Shown here: one piece after another, positions 50,599 through 58,973 of the stretch
How the letters are laid out: each line of letters begins with the position of its first letter
Numbering within the stretch: the stretch's first letter is position 1
Source of the DNA: Streptomonospora alba
GTDB taxonomy: Bacteria; Actinomycetota; Actinomycetes; Streptosporangiales; Streptosporangiaceae
Length of the DNA: 64,000 nucleotides
NCBI RefSeq assembly: GCF_000826685.1
Contig: NZ_JROO01000034.1
Location: 1 to 64,000 of the forward strand
Reading direction: 5' to 3'
Made by a program: the position numbers and the translations under genes
The notes under the pieces: generated by a model
Databases searched by the model: none
What the model was told of the DNA's origin: nothing
Seen by the model: only the letters and a program-made list of their open reading frames with translations

Positions 50599-51095
50599 GC
50601 CGCCACCCGCTTCCCGAACCTGGCGAACCAGTTCTCCACCGCGACCAATGTGTTCCCCACGTCGCGGCCAGCAAGATGTTCCCAGTACACGTCCTTGCCG
50701 TGCTCTTGGTTTGGGTTATCCGCTGGTGGCAGTTCCTGCTTCCAGGTGACTGCTCCCCACCGGGACGGCCAGTGCGCCGGCCATGCCATGCCGTTGTGTC
50801 GGTTGATCGCTATGGCCCGTTGGTGGCCACACCGGTTCCGCGCGTAGCGCACGCCGAGCATCAATCGACCGTCCCGGTCCTGGTCTCGCCGGGACTTGTA
50901 CCAGTCGGCGTATTCCTTGCGGTACTCCTCATCGACGCTGATCGCCCACCAAAGGGCCTCCGTGACGGGGACAAGCGCACCTACATCGGTGCCGTCGTGC
51001 TTGGATACCTCTTCCCTGTAGCGGACGACGGCTCCATTAAACCCGGACAGGGCGAGTTCGAGCCGGTTGTCGTGGGTGTCATCGGTGGGGGTCAT
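50595..51095 (-). CDS. Hypothetical phage-type protein (166 aa)
   Basis: ATG at 51095 is used because the reading upstream is Arg-rich and lacks a ribosome site. The protein (LALSGFNGAVVRYREEVSKH; GRLMLGVRYARNRCGHQRAI; ENWFARFGKRVAA at the end) has no named domain. It overlaps the next gene by 4 bp (GTGA). It is the only uninterrupted leftward gene in the prophage remnant. Confidence 0.6.
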   Translation of the reverse strand: MTPTDDTHDNRLELALSGFNGAVVRYREEVSKHDGTDVGALVPVTEALWWAISVDEEYRKEYADWYKSRRDQDRDGRLMLGVRYARNRCGHQRAIAINRHNGMAWPAHWPSRWGAVTWKQELPPADNPNQEHGKDVYWEHLAGRDVGNTLVAVENWFARFGKRVAA

Positions 51096-51277
51096 GACGC
51101 CATTCTTCCTTCGCCGAGGCACTCACGCTGCAGGTCCTGATACTCCTCCGGAGGTACAACATAAGCACACCTCGCCGACTCCTCCCCACCCCGCCGCAAC
51201 AGACTCGGGAACCCGCGCTCAGGACAACCCACGGGGATCGGGAACGTCGACCGGACCGGGGCCACCGCCCAGGCCGC

Positions 51278-51573
51278 TCAGTGGTGCACGTCGAGCAGGT
51301 CGAGGCCGGCGTCCTCGCCGCCCTCGTCCGGCTCGAGCAGCTCCATATGCCCGTCGGGCAGGTGCCACCGCAGCCATCCGTAGAACCCGTCATCGTCCGG
51401 CGGGACGCGGCCCGGGGTGACGCGGGCGAACACCCGGCCGTCGTCGGTGCGGTGGGGGCAGGCGAAGGGCTGCTGTTGATGTGCAGCCGGGCCGGGTGGT
51501 CGCATTCCACGCAGGCCCCGGCCTCGAACCGCGGCGGGGACGTGGGCGGGGTTGAGTCGGGGTCGGTGGTCAT
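51278..51573 (-). pseudogene. Frameshifted small Cys-containing gene
   Basis: ATG at 51573 gives TTDPDSTPPTSPPRFEAGAC, VECDHPARLHIN; a frame change near 51470-51480 (AACAGCAGCCC) is required to read PFACPHRTDDGRVFARV and then DDDGFYGWLRWHLPDGHMEL, ending at 51278. Third broken gene in a row in this segment. Confidence 0.5.
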
Positions 51574-51806
51574 GGGATGTCCTGGTGAGGGCAGACGGCC
51601 AGGCGCTGGTGGAGAAGCTCGTCGGCCCACCGTTGGTGGGTCACGAGTTCCATCCGGTAGCCGCTTCGTTTCGCCCGGTCGATGTCGCGCTGGCGGGTGC
51701 AGAATACGCGCCAGGCCTGTTCTTCGGTGGCGACGGTGTGTTCTCCGCCGGTGGTGGTGGAGAAGGCGACGGGGCATCCGCAGGGGGCGAAACTGACATT
51801 GATCGT
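51570..51806 (-). pseudogene. 5'-truncated small gene
   Basis: The reading TINVSFAPCGCPVAFSTTTG, then RVFCTRQRDIDRAKRSGYRM, ends with TGA overlapping the next ATG (ATGA). An in-frame TAA sits four codons before the visible part and there is no usable start codon, so the beginning has been lost near 51800. This is the right-hand limit of the remnant block. Confidence 0.45.
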
Positions 51807-52033
51807 TTAGCTCTATCCATCCCTGGTCAGCGTCGCCTGCTCGGTTTGCCCTCGGGGGCGGCTCCTCGGGCACCAGCCAAAGATTCCGCTGGCCCTGCGC
51901 CCTTGCTCCTCCTGACGTGCGGTTTCCGCCTTATGCGCAGCATGGGACGTATAGACACACGTTGGGGCATTCATATAGATTCCAGGTTGCTTCAAGTGGA
52001 GATACGGCTTTACACGGGGGTGTCGGTTTGGCG

Positions 52034-52939
52034 GTGACCCGCATGGACCGCCTTCGAATTACCGATTCACCAGCGCCGATCCCGTACAGGCACCCGTCCT
52101 TCATCCCGGTGAGCAGCAAGCGCTTCTCCTATACGTGTGCGTCTGCCGATGGCACCCGCTTTCTCAAGGTTTACCGGAGGATCGTCCCTGGAGAGCGCCG
52201 CCTTCGCGAAGCTCATGCAGTGACAGCGGCCCGGTCGCTCGGGATCGAAACCTCGCGGGTCATCGCTACCGGAACCGACGCCTCTGGCGCGTGGACGATC
52301 TTCGAGCGCGTCGCCGGACTACCAGGGACGCTTCGGAACCCCCACGAGCTCATGGAGTTCGTCGAGCGGGTTCTTGCGCTGCGCCAGTCACTTGACTCAG
52401 CGACCAGGCCCTTCGCATCAGGACAGGGGTGGATGGATGAGCACGGCACCGGGAGGTCGCACAGCACCTTCCTCATGGGCCAACTGTCGGCGCAGGCGCG
52501 CTTACTTCCGTGGTGGAGCTTCCTCGCGGCGGAGTTGCGGACGGTCGACTCGCGCCGAAGCGCCTATCTCCATGGCGATGTGAAACCGGAGCACTTCTTG
52601 GCAGGGCCCGACCGCGTCGCCGTTGTCGACTGGGAGGCGTGCGCCAGGGGGCCGGCGGCCGTCGACTTCGCCGATGCCGCCTTCCACGCATTACGGGACC
52701 TCGCCTACACGCACTCCGGCAAGTCTGTCCCCTTCTCGGTCCTGGCCCGCCTACCAACCACCACAGCGGTTCTGGCGTGGCGCATCGCCCTATGGCTCGA
52801 CCGTCGCCGCCCCGGCGATCTCATGCGGATCACCGCACACGACCTTTCCAACATCGTCAGCGCCCCCGACGCCGAATCGGCGCTTCGCCGCGCGTTGAAC
52901 ATCGTCGTCACCGCGCGGGACGGCGGTGTACCCCGATGA
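52034..52939 (+). CDS. APH-like phosphotransferase, first gene of the aaRS operon
   Basis: 301 aa from the GTG at 52034; an ATG three codons later is an alternative. Kinase motifs: FLKVYRRIVPGERRLREAHA (Lys and Glu of the N-lobe), AYLHGDVKPEHFLAG (catalytic loop, with His in place of the usual Asn) and VAVVDWEACARGPAAVDFAD (metal-binding Asp). No close functional assignment. Its stop overlaps the next start, so it belongs to the six-gene operon 52.0-58.6 kb. Confidence 0.72.
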   Translation: MTRMDRLRITDSPAPIPYRHPSFIPVSSKRFSYTCASADGTRFLKVYRRIVPGERRLREAHAVTAARSLGIETSRVIATGTDASGAWTIFERVAGLPGTLRNPHELMEFVERVLALRQSLDSATRPFASGQGWMDEHGTGRSHSTFLMGQLSAQARLLPWWSFLAAELRTVDSRRSAYLHGDVKPEHFLAGPDRVAVVDWEACARGPAAVDFADAAFHALRDLAYTHSGKSVPFSVLARLPTTTAVLAWRIALWLDRRRPGDLMRITAHDLSNIVSAPDAESALRRALNIVVTARDGGVPR

Positions 52940-54210
52940 CCCCGGCGAGAGGAACAGCAGGAGTGCACCGCGTCGACACAGGGCTCGGCACCAGTCGCCT
53001 TGCCATCGAAAAGGCAGTCCCCCAACCGGGCCTGATGAGCATTGTGGAGCGCAAGGGCCGCGGCCATCCCGACACCCTCGCCGATCACCTCGCCGAAGAA
53101 CTCTCCCGCACCTACAGCGCCCACACTCTCCGCCGGTTCGGCGCCGTGCTGCACCACAACTTCGACAAACTGGCGCTGCTCGGCGGCGCCAGCGAGGTCC
53201 GCTACGGCTCGGGACGCATGACCGCACCGGTGACCGTTCTAGTCAACGGCCGTGCGGCCCACTCCTGCGGGCGCGAGGCCATCGCAGTCGAGGAACTGGT
53301 CGAATCCGTGGTGCGCCGATTCTTCGACGAACGCCTGCCGGCTCTTGCCCAGCATCTGCGCATCGTCTTCAACATCACGGAGAACCCCAGCCCCGGCGCG
53401 GTCATCACCGACGACGGCGATTGTGAGCGCGGACGGTGGTTCGCCCCACGCAGCACTGACGATCTGCGCGAGCGTCGCACCCTGCTGGCCAACGACACCT
53501 CGCTGGGAACCGGCTGGGCACCCGAGGCAGACATGGAAGGTCTGGTCCGCCTGTTGGCCGACACCTTCTCCGAGGCTGGCAGGTTCGCCAGTGCCCATCC
53601 CTGGTGCGGCAGCGACGTGAAGGTGATGGGCTACTTCGACGGGGCCGCGGGCGACATCGTCCTGTGCGTCCCGCAGAAGTCCCCGTACGTGGACAGCCGC
53701 GCCGCCTACCTGGCCAACACGGAAGCCGTGCTGGCCGAGTGCCATCGCCTGGCGCGACTGCGCATGCCTGAGGTCCCCCTCGACATCCGCCTCAACGCCC
53801 GCGACCTCCCCGAACGCGACGAGCTCTACCTCACCTACACCGGCAGCTCGATCGAATCCGGCGACGAAGGCGTGGTGGGCCGCGGCAACCGAGTGAACGG
53901 ACTGATCACCCCACTACGGCCGATGAACATCGAAGGCGCCAACGGCAAGAACCCCGTCTACCACGTGGGTAAGCTCTACAATCTGGCCGCCACCCGTCTG
54001 GCCCGCCGACTGCATGAGGAGACCGGCGACTACGCCGAAGTCCACCTGGTCAGTACCACCGGCCAGCGCCTGGACCGTCCCCGTATCCTCGTCCGCTTGG
54101 CCTCAGCACACGCCCAGCACGACAAGATCCAGGCATTGGTCACCGAGATGCTGGAGGGCTTTCCTGCGCTGACCGAGGAACTCGTCACCGACGGAGTCGA
54201 GCTGAGCTGA
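52936..54210 (+). CDS. Archaeal-type S-adenosylmethionine synthetase
   Basis: 424 aa from the ATG at 52936 (ATGA overlap). [20 protein letters not shown] and the very conserved [18 protein letters not shown], then [17 protein letters not shown] (about residues 315-345), identify the archaeal AdoMet synthetase family, which is distinct from bacterial MetK. It makes SAM from methionine and ATP. A second, divergent enzyme inside a biosynthetic-looking operon suggests a local SAM supply, or SAM itself as a building block. Confidence 0.88.
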   Translation: MTPARGTAGVHRVDTGLGTSRLAIEKAVPQPGLMSIVERKGRGHPDTLADHLAEELSRTYSAHTLRRFGAVLHHNFDKLALLGGASEVRYGSGRMTAPVTVLVNGRAAHSCGREAIAVEELVESVVRRFFDERLPALAQHLRIVFNITENPSPGAVITDDGDCERGRWFAPRSTDDLRERRTLLANDTSLGTGWAPEADMEGLVRLLADTFSEAGRFASAHPWCGSDVKVMGYFDGAAGDIVLCVPQKSPYVDSRAAYLANTEAVLAECHRLARLRMPEVPLDIRLNARDLPERDELYLTYTGSSIESGDEGVVGRGNRVNGLITPLRPMNIEGANGKNPVYHVGKLYNLAATRLARRLHEETGDYAEVHLVSTTGQRLDRPRILVRLASAHAQHDKIQALVTEMLEGFPALTEELVTDGVELS

Positions 54211-55136
54211 TGGCCCCGGATTCTCTTCCCCCTGCTCCTGCTGGGGCCCGGACGCGGCTGCGCAACCACTATGGGGGCGCGGTCACCGGCTGGCTGGATG
54301 CGGCCCCCGAACTGCTGGCAAAGGCGGCACGACGGTGGGGTCTGACTGTGCTCGGCTACCACGACGCCGGCCACGCCTCGCTGATCGCCACTGGCACCGC
54401 GGCCGATGGCCAGCGGGTGGTCCTCAAGGCCTGGCCCGAGGTCGCCCGCTATCGCGCGGAAACCGCCGCGCTGGCCTTGTGGGACGACGCTCCGGCAGTG
54501 GACACCGTCGCCACCGCCGACGACATAGCGGTGGCCGCCCTGGCCCAGGTCGGAGGCCGACCAGGCGGGAATACACGCCCGGCCCAGAGCTGTGAGCTTC
54601 CGCGGGTCGCGGCGGCTCTGCATCGCGTGCACAGCGTCGGTCGGCTGCAGGACCAACTCGCGGAATTCGCCACACTCAGCGACTACATCGCCGGCGTCGT
54701 CCGCCCGCGCATCCACCGACGCCGCGATCTCGCGGGCAAGCATGGATACCGCTGGCATCTGTGGGCCGGCGAGGCAGCGCTGCCATACGTGCGCCAGGAG
54801 GAACAGCGTGTGACACTCCTGCACGCCGACCTGTATCAGGAGAACACCCTCATTGATGACCGAGCTGAACCGGTGTTCATCGATCCGCTGCCGACGGTGG
54901 GCGACGCCGTCTTCGACTGGGCTTTCTGGGTCGTCTACTACACCCTCGGCGCTGGCACCATTGAGCGCTTGCAGTTGGCGGTAACAACAGCCGGCATCGA
55001 CACCGCCGACTTGCTGCCGTGGTGTCGGATGCTGTGCCTGGACGGGCTCCTCTACTACGTGGACACCAAAGACGCGCGCGCCCCGATCATCGCCGAGGTG
55101 TTGGAGCTGCTGGAGAACGGAGAGCGACAGCAGTGA
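54210..55136 (+). CDS. APH-like phosphotransferase, second in operon
   Basis: A 308-aa protein whose ATG overlaps the previous stop (TGATG). N-lobe: VLKAWPEVARYRAETAALAL. Catalytic loop: LLHADLYQENTLIDD (His-Ala-Asp, Asn). Metal site: VFIDPLPTVGDAVFDWAFWV. This resembles streptomycin-6-phosphotransferase and hydroxyurea-kinase relatives. Role unknown; with the two other kinases in the window it may phosphorylate an intermediate or inactivate the product. Confidence 0.75.
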   Translation: MAPDSLPPAPAGARTRLRNHYGGAVTGWLDAAPELLAKAARRWGLTVLGYHDAGHASLIATGTAADGQRVVLKAWPEVARYRAETAALALWDDAPAVDTVATADDIAVAALAQVGGRPGGNTRPAQSCELPRVAAALHRVHSVGRLQDQLAEFATLSDYIAGVVRPRIHRRRDLAGKHGYRWHLWAGEAALPYVRQEEQRVTLLHADLYQENTLIDDRAEPVFIDPLPTVGDAVFDWAFWVVYYTLGAGTIERLQLAVTTAGIDTADLLPWCRMLCLDGLLYYVDTKDARAPIIAEVLELLENGERQQ

Positions 55137-55265
55137 GCTCCGGGGAGGTCCGCAGCCACCATTGTGCGGAAGCTACAGCGGCGGCGGCGCTATCGTCGGA
55201 GAGCGACCGCACCGCTCTGCTGCTCGTCGGGCCGGTGCCCACACCACTGGAGGAGAACGAATCCG

Positions 55266-56558
55266 ATGCATGATGCCCGCGCGCTGATCGACATGGGTGA
55301 AGACGCCGTCCAGAAGCTCGCCCGCCGCGGCTACAAGCTGGATCTGTCTGCATTGGAGAGCCTCCAGTCCCGCCGCAACCACAGCATCCACACCGCCGAC
55401 GAACTGCGCGCCGAATCCAAGCAGGTGGCTAAGCAGGTCGGCGAGACCGCCCGTTCGGGCGGCGATGCCGGCGAGCTAAAGGAGCGCGCCCGCAGGCTCA
55501 AGGAGGAGATCCGGGATCTAGAGACCGCCCAGGAGGACCTCGACCGCGAACTGCGCGATTTCCTGCTCCAAATCCCCAACATCCCGCTGGATGCGGCCCC
55601 CGAGGGCGACTCCGAAGACTTCGCCGTCGAACTGCGCAAGGTCGGAACCCCGCCGGCCTTCGACTTCGCAGCGAAGGATCACGTCGATCTCGGCGAGGCC
55701 ATGGGCATCCTCGACTTCGCCCGCGCCACCAAGCTCTCCGGCCCCCGCTTCAGCGTCGCCCGCGGTATCGGCGCCGCGCTGGAACGCGCCCTGGCCACCC
55801 TGTTCCTCGACATCCATACCCGCCGCCACGACTACACCGAATACAGCGTCCCCTACTTGGTCACGGCGCAGACCATGACCGGCACGGGCCAGTTGCCCAA
55901 ATTCGAAGAGGACTTGTTCAAGACCGGTGTCGCTGACCGGGACCTCTACCTGGTTCCCACCGCCGAGGTGCCGCTGACCAACTTGTTCGCCGAGGAGATC
56001 ATCGCGCCCAAGGACCTGCCGCTGGCCCTGACCGCCCACACCCCCTGCTTCCGCTCCGAAGCCGGCTCCTACGGCCGCGACACCCGCGGCATCCTCCGAC
56101 AGCACCAGTTCTCCAAGGTCGAGATGGTGCGCATCTGCGCGGCCGAGGAATCCCAGACGGAGATGGCGCTCATGGTCGGCCACGCCGAGGCCTGCCTGAA
56201 GGAGCTGGGCTTGGCCTACCGGGTGGTTGAGCTGGCCGCCGGCGACATGGGTTTCTCCGCCCAGCTCACCCACGATGTCGAGGTGTGGCTGCCCAGCCAG
56301 GGCACCTACCGCGAGATCTCCTCGGTCTCCGACTGCGGCACCTTCCAAGCCCGCCGCGCCGGCATCCGCACCCGCGGCGCCGACGGCAAAACCACCCCGG
56401 TGGCCACCCTGAACGGCTCCGGGCTGCCTATCGGCCGCACCCTCGCTGCCCTGTTGGAGCAGAACCAGCAGGCCGACGGATCGGTGGCGCTGCCCGAGGC
56501 GCTCTTCCCCTATCTCGGATTCCGCCGCATCGCGGCGGATGGCACCCCCCAGGAGTAG
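55266..56558 (+). CDS. serS: Seryl-tRNA synthetase paralogue
   Basis: 430 aa from the ATG at 55266 (GGAGGAGAA upstream). The N-terminal long coiled-coil arm spans residues about 30-110. Motif 2 is FRSEAGSYGRDTRGILRQHQ and motif 3 is TLNGSGLPIGRTLAALLEQ, both intact, so it should charge tRNA-Ser. Placement among kinases, a SAM synthetase and a glycosyltransferase indicates an accessory copy. Known reasons for this are resistance to a SerRS inhibitor (albomycin) or supply of seryl-tRNA to a pathway (valanimycin). Confidence 0.92.
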   Translation: MHDARALIDMGEDAVQKLARRGYKLDLSALESLQSRRNHSIHTADELRAESKQVAKQVGETARSGGDAGELKERARRLKEEIRDLETAQEDLDRELRDFLLQIPNIPLDAAPEGDSEDFAVELRKVGTPPAFDFAAKDHVDLGEAMGILDFARATKLSGPRFSVARGIGAALERALATLFLDIHTRRHDYTEYSVPYLVTAQTMTGTGQLPKFEEDLFKTGVADRDLYLVPTAEVPLTNLFAEEIIAPKDLPLALTAHTPCFRSEAGSYGRDTRGILRQHQFSKVEMVRICAAEESQTEMALMVGHAEACLKELGLAYRVVELAAGDMGFSAQLTHDVEVWLPSQGTYREISSVSDCGTFQARRAGIRTRGADGKTTPVATLNGSGLPIGRTLAALLEQNQQADGSVALPEALFPYLGFRRIAADGTPQE

Positions 56559-56562
56559 CCAC

Positions 56563-57582
56563 GTGCTCGTCGGCGTCTGCGACTTCCCCGGCACCTACGC
56601 CTTCCCGCCCCAGGGCTACGGCGGGATCGAGCGGTGGCTGTGGGCCACGGCCCTCGGCGCCCGTGCCGCAGGCGCCGACGTGCACCTTCTCGGCCCGCGC
56701 TGGCGCGACGATCTCGGCGACGACTGGCCCATCCACCCGATTCGTCTGGAAGAGACCGCTGCGGGTTCCCACCAGGAGAAGGTCCTGCGTGATACGGGCT
56801 ATGACCTGCTCATTGTCGGCCATGAGTACCCGTCACTGCCTGCGTGGCGCCGCACGGCCGATCAGCTGGGGTGCGAGGTGGCCACGTTCCAGCACGCACC
56901 TGCATTCTCCCACGTTCGCGATGCCTTCGACGGTCACCGCCGACGCCTGTACTGCTACTCGCCTCAGATGATGGGCATCTACCGGGACCACCAACCGATC
57001 CAGGAACGTGCCGTGCACGCCGGCGCTGATGAAACCGAGCCGCCGGCTACCCGCGGCACCGACCTGGTGTGGGTCGGCCGCATCGACGCCGAGAAGGCAC
57101 CCCACGTGGCCGTGCGCGCCGCTCAACTCCTCACGCGCCATATCCGCCTCGTCGGCCCCGTCTTCGATGACACCTACCTGCAACGCCATCGAACCCTGCT
57201 GACCGCAGAGCATGTGTCGTGGGCGGGTGAGCTCGGCGGGGCGGCGAAGACGGCCGCGTTCAGCCAAGCGGGAGTGCTCGTCTACACCGGTGCCCGTGAC
57301 TACATCGAGGCCGGGGCCGCCGTCTTCGGCGAAGCGCTGCGTGCCGGAACCCCGGTGGCAGCCCTTGCGTGGGACAAAGGCACCTGTGCCGACGCGGCCC
57401 TGTGCCCGCGGACCGGGGCGGTGAGCACGGTCGATCCCGAAGCCGACGACGAGACCGCCGCCCGCGCGCTGGCCACGGCCATCGAGCAGGCAGAAACGTT
57501 GTCACCCACCGAGGTCCAGGAGATCGGCCGACAACGGTTCGATGCCCACGCCCACTTCCAGACGCTTGCCGCCAGGCGATGA
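56563..57582 (+). CDS. GT4-like glycosyltransferase
   Basis: 339 aa from the GTG at 56563, with AGGAG seven bases upstream; an ATG at 56539 would overlap serS. N-terminal PPQGYGGIERWLWATALGAR is the GT-B glycine-rich start, and TDLVWVGRIDAEKAPHVAVR, then AVFGEALRAGTPVAALAW, is the donor-binding domain of GT4 enzymes. Donor and acceptor unknown. It starts 4 bp after serS and overlaps the next gene (ATGA). Confidence 0.82.
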   Translation: MLVGVCDFPGTYAFPPQGYGGIERWLWATALGARAAGADVHLLGPRWRDDLGDDWPIHPIRLEETAAGSHQEKVLRDTGYDLLIVGHEYPSLPAWRRTADQLGCEVATFQHAPAFSHVRDAFDGHRRRLYCYSPQMMGIYRDHQPIQERAVHAGADETEPPATRGTDLVWVGRIDAEKAPHVAVRAAQLLTRHIRLVGPVFDDTYLQRHRTLLTAEHVSWAGELGGAAKTAAFSQAGVLVYTGARDYIEAGAAVFGEALRAGTPVAALAWDKGTCADAALCPRTGAVSTVDPEADDETAARALATAIEQAETLSPTEVQEIGRQRFDAHAHFQTLAARR

Positions 57583-58580
57583 CGCCCGCCCACGACGTCG
57601 GCCGCTTCCCCCACCTGCTGCGCCGCCGACTCGGACCACGCTGGGACATTGCCGCTGACGGTCCCCGTATTCGGGTCGAGCACGCCGACCGGGCCAGCCC
57701 GTACCGACCACCCCGCCGGCATCCCACCTGGGACGAACTGCTGGCCACCATCGAAGACGCCTTCGTCCGCCAAGGCGTGGCACGCGACCGCTGCCTCCCT
57801 CTGCGGTGGGGACGCGAGACCGACCTAACCATATCCGCAGTCCAAGCCCTCGACCCGCTGCTCAAGGACGGCACCACACGCACCTACCGGCAGGGGTTCA
57901 TCCCGCAACCGGTTGTGCGCTTCACCGCCCGCCGCGACGCCGCCGGCGAGCTCCGTGACGGCTTCACGACGTCCTTCATCAATGTCTCCCGCGTCGAGCC
58001 GATCACGGACATCACCGCCTACATCGACGCCATCGACGGCTGGATCAGCGTGCTCTCGGCCATCGGCCTGCATGCTCGCCACATCTCGATCCTCGGAGAC
58101 CTGACCGTCTGGCGCCGCGGCGCGGTGTGTGGAACGACGCTGCGCTTCCAGCACGTTGGCGAAACGATCGGGGACATCGTGCTGCTGTGGAACGCCGACG
58201 AGCCGACGCGCGCCGCCATCGACCTGGGCTCGGGGCTGGAACGCCTTGCATGGGCGCGTTCCCACCTGCCCTGGACACAGTTGATCTATGGGGGATTCGC
58301 CGACTCTGCCCCTTCGGGGGTGTTGGACGCGCTGCGCACCGCCACCTTGCTGCTGGGCCACGGGATCTCCCCGACATCCCGCGGTGCCGGGGCAGCAACC
58401 CGACGAGTCCTCGCCACAATCCCCCGAGAGACCGCATCCCCTGGTGTCAGCTCGGTCGTGCGGCACTTCCATGGCTACTGGAACGCCGCGGCGCCCCTGC
58501 CGGCAGCCTGGCCCGAGATCACACACCAGATCGAACAGGACAGGCTCGCCAAATCCCGACGTGGCAAGTGGGCCGCCTGA
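57579..58580 (+). CDS. Alanyl-tRNA-synthetase-like class II core protein
   Basis: 333 aa from the ATG at 57579. The central part (RQGFIPQPVVRFTARRD; DGFTTSFINVSRVEPI; then ETIGDIVLLWNADEPTRAAI, DLGSGLERLAWARS) follows the order of the AlaRS catalytic core, including the motif 3-like GSGLERL in place of AlaRS GMGLERL. The tRNA-binding and editing domains are absent. Such stand-alone cores may activate an amino acid without a tRNA. Similarity is remote and the call is tentative. Last gene of the operon. Confidence 0.55.
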   Translation: MTPAHDVGRFPHLLRRRLGPRWDIAADGPRIRVEHADRASPYRPPRRHPTWDELLATIEDAFVRQGVARDRCLPLRWGRETDLTISAVQALDPLLKDGTTRTYRQGFIPQPVVRFTARRDAAGELRDGFTTSFINVSRVEPITDITAYIDAIDGWISVLSAIGLHARHISILGDLTVWRRGAVCGTTLRFQHVGETIGDIVLLWNADEPTRAAIDLGSGLERLAWARSHLPWTQLIYGGFADSAPSGVLDALRTATLLLGHGISPTSRGAGAATRRVLATIPRETASPGVSSVVRHFHGYWNAAAPLPAAWPEITHQIEQDRLAKSRRGKWAA

Positions 58581-58973
58581 GAATCGAGACTGCTGGCTGG
58601 CGCAGGCATCGTTGAGGCGACACGCGCTAGGACGCCCAGACCGGCATCATCGCAGGGCTGCTTAGGAGACTTCGTCGGAGACCCTGCGGATTGCATCGGG
58701 GAGTGTGTCGGCGCCCAAGGGCCAGCAGCAGGGTGATAGCGGTGTTGTATTGCCCACGGGCTCTGACGCCCACATGCCCCCCACGCTCCGCCCCTACGCT
58801 CTCCGACGTGTGCTCTGTGATGCCGTCCTGCGCCCCGGGGCGGCCGTACCGCCTCCCCAATGGGACTCCGGCTGGTTACCAGGCGGATCGCCCGCCTGAC
58901 GGGCCATAGGATTCGGTAACACGTGAGTCATACAAGAGATGCCAGTGGCCGATCGTCAGGGGCGAAGGTACGG
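58581..58973. other. Intergenic region before the defence module
   Basis: About 390 bases. Short frames exist but none has a ribosome site with a recognisable product. It must hold the promoter of the methyltransferase gene. I see no clear -10/-35 pair. Confidence 0.5.

Noticed and set aside
58627-58860. 77-codon - strand frame before the defence module
   Set aside because: A stretch reading QYNTAITLLLALGRRH looked protein-like, but start and ribosome site are missing and no domain is visible.
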